Origin: Fontibacterium oligotrophicum
GTDB lineage: Bacteria > Pseudomonadota > Alphaproteobacteria > Pelagibacterales > Pelagibacteraceae
Length of the DNA stretch: 64,000 bases
Assembly: GCA_965235975.1 (NCBI GenBank)
Contig: CBDDZZ010000001.1
Location: 248,001-312,000, forward strand
Reading direction: 5' to 3'
The notes beneath the pieces are model-generated. The model saw only the letters and a program-made list of their open reading frames with translations, was not told the DNA's origin and made no database searches. The translations under genes and the position numbers were made by a program. This document shows positions 62,019 through 64,000 of this stretch, piece after piece; positions within the stretch are counted from its first letter, which is position 1; every line of letters starts with the position of its first letter.

Positions 62019-62774
62019 TTATCTAATTTTTTTCCACTCGTCTTCACTTGCTCCGTATTGAGTATCCGATCTTTTGATGTTTTTAACTAAGTTTTCTCTT
62101 CTTTGTAAATATAAACTTTTATATGCAGAATAAAGATCTAAAGAATTCTTTTCTAAATTTTCTGAACTTTTAATATTTTGCGATCTAAAGTTAACTATTT
62201 CCGTTCCTTTTGTTGACCAGTAAACTGTATCACCAAGATTTTCTCCAAAAGCTGTTTTATCTCCAGCTGATATCATATAAAAGTAGTCTCCATAAACTCC
62301 AAGAACTCTTCCGACTAAATCTCTAGGAGTTGTTGGTCCAAGAAATGGTGCTACAGCATAACAACCATGATCAACACCCCAAACAGCAAGAGTTTGACCA
62401 AAGTCTTCTCTATTTGTTTTTTCAATCCCAAGAGCTGTGGCTGGATCAAACAATCCAAGAATTCCAACAGTAGAATTTATTGCAAATCGTGAAATAGATA
62501 CTGCTGCTTCACTAAAGTTTCCTTGTAAAATTTGGTTTGGAACAGAAAGAGTGGAGTCAATATTTAATAAGGCATTATTTATTCCGCTTCTTACTTCTAC
62601 TGGTAATACATTATAAACTTCAGCGACTGGTTTAAATAAATATTTATCAACCGTCATGTTAAAACTAAAAATAGATCTATTAATATTTTCGTTGCAATCG
62701 GGTAGATTGGCCGCGTAAATAGTTTTTGAATTAAATAGAACTAAAAAAGTTATAGCTAATAATGTTTTTCTCAT
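62019..62774 (-). CDS. mlaA: MlaA (VacJ)-like outer-membrane phospholipid protein
   Basis: The 251-residue protein contains the MlaA core: NRSIFSFNMTVDKYLFKPVA, DSTLSVPNQILQGNFSEAAV, RFAINSTVGILGLFDPATAL, DFGQTLAVWGVDHGCYAVAP and FLGPTTPRDLVGRVLG. An N-terminal signal (about 1-21, ending TIYA) is present, but there is no lipobox cysteine: the first Cys is in NLPDCNEN. E. coli MlaA is a lipoprotein, so anchoring here would differ. It works with mlaC downstream. Confidence 0.88.
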   Translation of the reverse strand: MRKTLLAITFLVLFNSKTIYAANLPDCNENINRSIFSFNMTVDKYLFKPVAEVYNVLPVEVRSGINNALLNIDSTLSVPNQILQGNFSEAAVSISRFAINSTVGILGLFDPATALGIEKTNREDFGQTLAVWGVDHGCYAVAPFLGPTTPRDLVGRVLGVYGDYFYMISAGDKTAFGENLGDTVYWSTKGTEIVNFRSQNIKSSENLEKNSLDLYSAYKSLYLQRRENLVKNIKRSDTQYGASEDEWKKIR

Positions 62775-62837
62775 ATTAATAAAATTGTCTATATATACAT
62801 ATTTCCAATAACTATATACTTAAAATACTTGATAAAT

Positions 62838-62866
62838 TTGACGTTTTTAATTGTATTTTTTATAAA
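62838..62866 (+). promoter_or_regulatory. Promoter of the amidase gene; transcript likely leaderless
   Basis: TTGACG (62838-62843) and TATAAA (62861-62866) are separated by 17 bases, a good sigma-70 arrangement. The ATG of the downstream gene begins at 62872, 5 bases beyond the -10 box. Transcription would therefore start at or within a few bases of the A of the start codon, giving little or no 5' leader. Confidence 0.6.
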
Positions 62867-62871
62867 TATTA

Positions 62872-63594
62872 ATGAGAATTAGGCAATTAAAGTCGGAAAA
62901 TTACACTTCCCCCAGTACAAAAAAAAGAAGAATTCAGTCGATTATTATCCATTATACAGGAATGAAGACCTTACAATCAGCGGTAGAAAGACTTTTATTT
63001 AATAAATACAAAGTAAGCAGTCACTATGTAATTAGTCGAACTGGAAAAATTCTACAATTAGTCAAAGATAACAATATTGCTTGGCATGCGGGAATTTCAA
63101 ATTGGTTTAATTTTAAAAATTTAAATAATAACTCTATTGGTATCGAGCTTGAAAACAAAGGGCATCAGCATGGGTATCAAAATTTTACTAATAAACAAAT
63201 AAATCAACTTATTAAATTATTAAGAGTATTAAAAAAAAAATTTAAGATTCAAAATATTAATATTACTGGCCATTCAGATATCGCGCCAAATAGAAAAAAA
63301 GATCCTGGAGAAAAGTTTCCTTGGAATAAACTTTATAAAAATCATTTAGCAATTGGGCATTCACTTAATGAAGAATTTATAAGTAATTTTAGATCTAAAA
63401 AATTAATCAATTTTAATAAGGAAAATATTGTTAAAATGATCAAAAAATTAGGATATTCAAAAATTTTTTCAGTAAATTATCTAGATAAAAATTTTATTAA
63501 GGCTTTTCAAAGAAGATATAGGCAGCAGTTGATCAATGGTATTTTTGATCAAGAATGTTACTTAATACTAAGAAATTTACAAAAATTCATTTAA
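62872..63594 (+). CDS. N-acetylmuramoyl-L-alanine amidase (AmpD/AmiD type)
   Basis: The 240-residue protein has an amidase_2 domain: SIIIHYTGMKTLQSAVERLL with a zinc His (about H27), VSSHYVISRTGKILQLVKDN, IAWHAGISNW, NNNSIGIELENKGH and NITGHSDIAPNRKKDPGEKF with the remaining ligands. A C-terminal peptidoglycan-binding-like helical part (ENIVKMIKKLGYSK, FIKAFQRRYRQQLINGIFDQ) follows. No signal peptide is evident, which fits the cytoplasmic AmpD-type recycling enzyme, though AmiD-type is not excluded. rnpB follows 36 bases later. Confidence 0.88.
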   Translation: MRIRQLKSENYTSPSTKKRRIQSIIIHYTGMKTLQSAVERLLFNKYKVSSHYVISRTGKILQLVKDNNIAWHAGISNWFNFKNLNNNSIGIELENKGHQHGYQNFTNKQINQLIKLLRVLKKKFKIQNINITGHSDIAPNRKKDPGEKFPWNKLYKNHLAIGHSLNEEFISNFRSKKLINFNKENIVKMIKKLGYSKIFSVNYLDKNFIKAFQRRYRQQLINGIFDQECYLILRNLQKFI

Positions 63595-63618
63595 TAGTTG
63601 AATTTTGATTTAGTCTAA

Positions 63619-63624
63619 TATAAT
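63619..63624 (+). promoter_or_regulatory. -10 box of rnpB
   Basis: A perfect TATAAT stands 6 bases before the predicted 5' end of the RNase P RNA at 63631. A TTGAAT at 63598-63603 could be the -35 box, but its 15-base spacing is short. The distance to the RNA end matches a sigma-70 start site. Confidence 0.6.
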
Positions 63625-63630
63625 ATTTTA

Positions 63631-63996
63631 TTGCCAGTTAGTTGAATGGTAGCTTTGATATTTTCAAAGAGGAAAGTCTGGGCTCCACAAGATGACAGTG
63701 CCAGCTAATAGCTGGCGAGGGTAACCTCAGGGATAGTGCCACAGAAAATAAACCGCCTTATCAAGGCAAGGGTGAAAAGGTGTGGTAAGAGCACACCGGG
63801 TTTTTGGTAACAAAAACCGCATGGAAAACCCCACTGGGAGCAAGACCAAATAGAAGTAACATGATTTAAATTTATTTAAATCTAGCCTAATCTTGGGTGA
63901 GTTACTTGGGTTGGTTGCTCGAGTCTATTGGTGACAATAGACCTAGATAAATTACCATTTTCAATGACAGAACCCAGCTTACAGACTAACTGGCAA
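63631..63996 (+). ncRNA. rnpB: RNase P RNA (class A)
   Basis: The ends pair perfectly, TTGCCAGTTAG at 63631 with CTAACTGGCAA at 63986-63996 (P1). The universal core is present: GAGGAAAGTCTGGGCTCC at about 63669, the ACAGAAAATAAACCGCC segment at 63741-63757, GGTAAGAGCACACCG at 63784-63798 and the P4-closing AATGACAGAACCCAGCTTACA near the 3' end (visible as GACAGAACCCAGCTTACAG). About 366 bases is normal for alphaproteobacteria. It is the catalytic RNA that matures tRNA 5' ends. Confidence 0.96.
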
Positions 63997-64000
63997 TTAA

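Noticed and set aside
1..64000. Mobile elements, phage genes, CRISPR arrays or genomic islands
   Set aside because: I saw no transposase, integrase, regularly spaced direct repeats or compositional break; all genes fit a core alphaproteobacterial chromosome.

Overview
The window reads as one continuous piece of a streamlined, very AT-rich alphaproteobacterial chromosome, most like the SAR11 / Pelagibacterales group. The evidence is strong A/T codon bias, near-zero intergenic space with many gene overlaps, and alphaproteobacterial gene orders: coxB-coxA-ctaB-(small ORF)-ctaG-coxC-surf1-thrC; a separate F0 operon atpI-B-E-F'-F; petABC with the petP/petR regulators in the same region; carA divergent from yqeY-dnaG-rpoD; and a CcrM-type DNA methyltransferase. 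The lineage is inferred from content only. I found no insertion sequence, prophage, CRISPR array, rRNA or toxin-antitoxin module.

Layout. 1-4.2 kb: pmbA (cut by the window edge), ubiA, rsmE, tldD. 4.2-11.1 kb: a seven-gene aa3-type cytochrome c oxidase structural and assembly block, then thrC. 11.1-13.8 kb: rnhA, thrB, ispH and a two-motif CDGSH protein. 13.8-19.9 kb: a leftward cluster of a DUF721 gene, a DsbA-like thioredoxin, smc and the F0 ATP synthase genes. 19.9-30.7 kb: repair and housekeeping genes (mutY, a flavoprotein monooxygenase, ccrM, rnhB, a UDG-like protein, a TPR protein, ispE, tRNA-Gln, a GNAT, a CCA-type nucleotidyltransferase, greA, hemF, trmL). 30.7-42.1 kb: petABC, ychF, pth, rplY, prs, pgeF, a MidA-like methyltransferase, lgt, ubiK, and a petP-petR-histidine kinase regulatory set. 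42.2-52.6 kb: ilvE, pgsA, uvrC, folB, an SDR, uvrB, a class I aminotransferase, trxB, an ELM1-like gene and a 2OG-Fe(II) oxygenase. 52.6-64 kb: carB/carA, yqeY, dnaG, rpoD, tRNA-Ile(CAT), mlaC, mlaA, an AmpD-type amidase and the RNase P RNA.

Functionally this is a core-genome segment: aerobic respiration (cytochrome bc1, aa3 oxidase, F0 sector, heme and quinone supply), nucleotide and amino-acid synthesis, excision repair, replication priming and the housekeeping sigma factor. I do not see an undescribed multi-gene system here and do not claim one.

The most important practical observation concerns sequence quality. Between about 31.1 and 40.8 kb, ten conserved genes (petA, petB, petC, ychF, rplY, pgeF, midA, lgt, ubiK and the histidine kinase) are broken by about 23 inferred single-base indels, mostly insertions. 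I recognised no such break in the other ~54 kb. The family sequence continues in another frame each time, so I read these as sequence or assembly errors and annotate each as one gene over its full span. The main biological oddities are a UDG-like protein with no cysteines, a short SMC with no recognisable hinge, a DnaG lacking most zinc ligands, a palindrome in the petP-ilvE intergenic region, and a probable leaderless promoter for the amidase gene.
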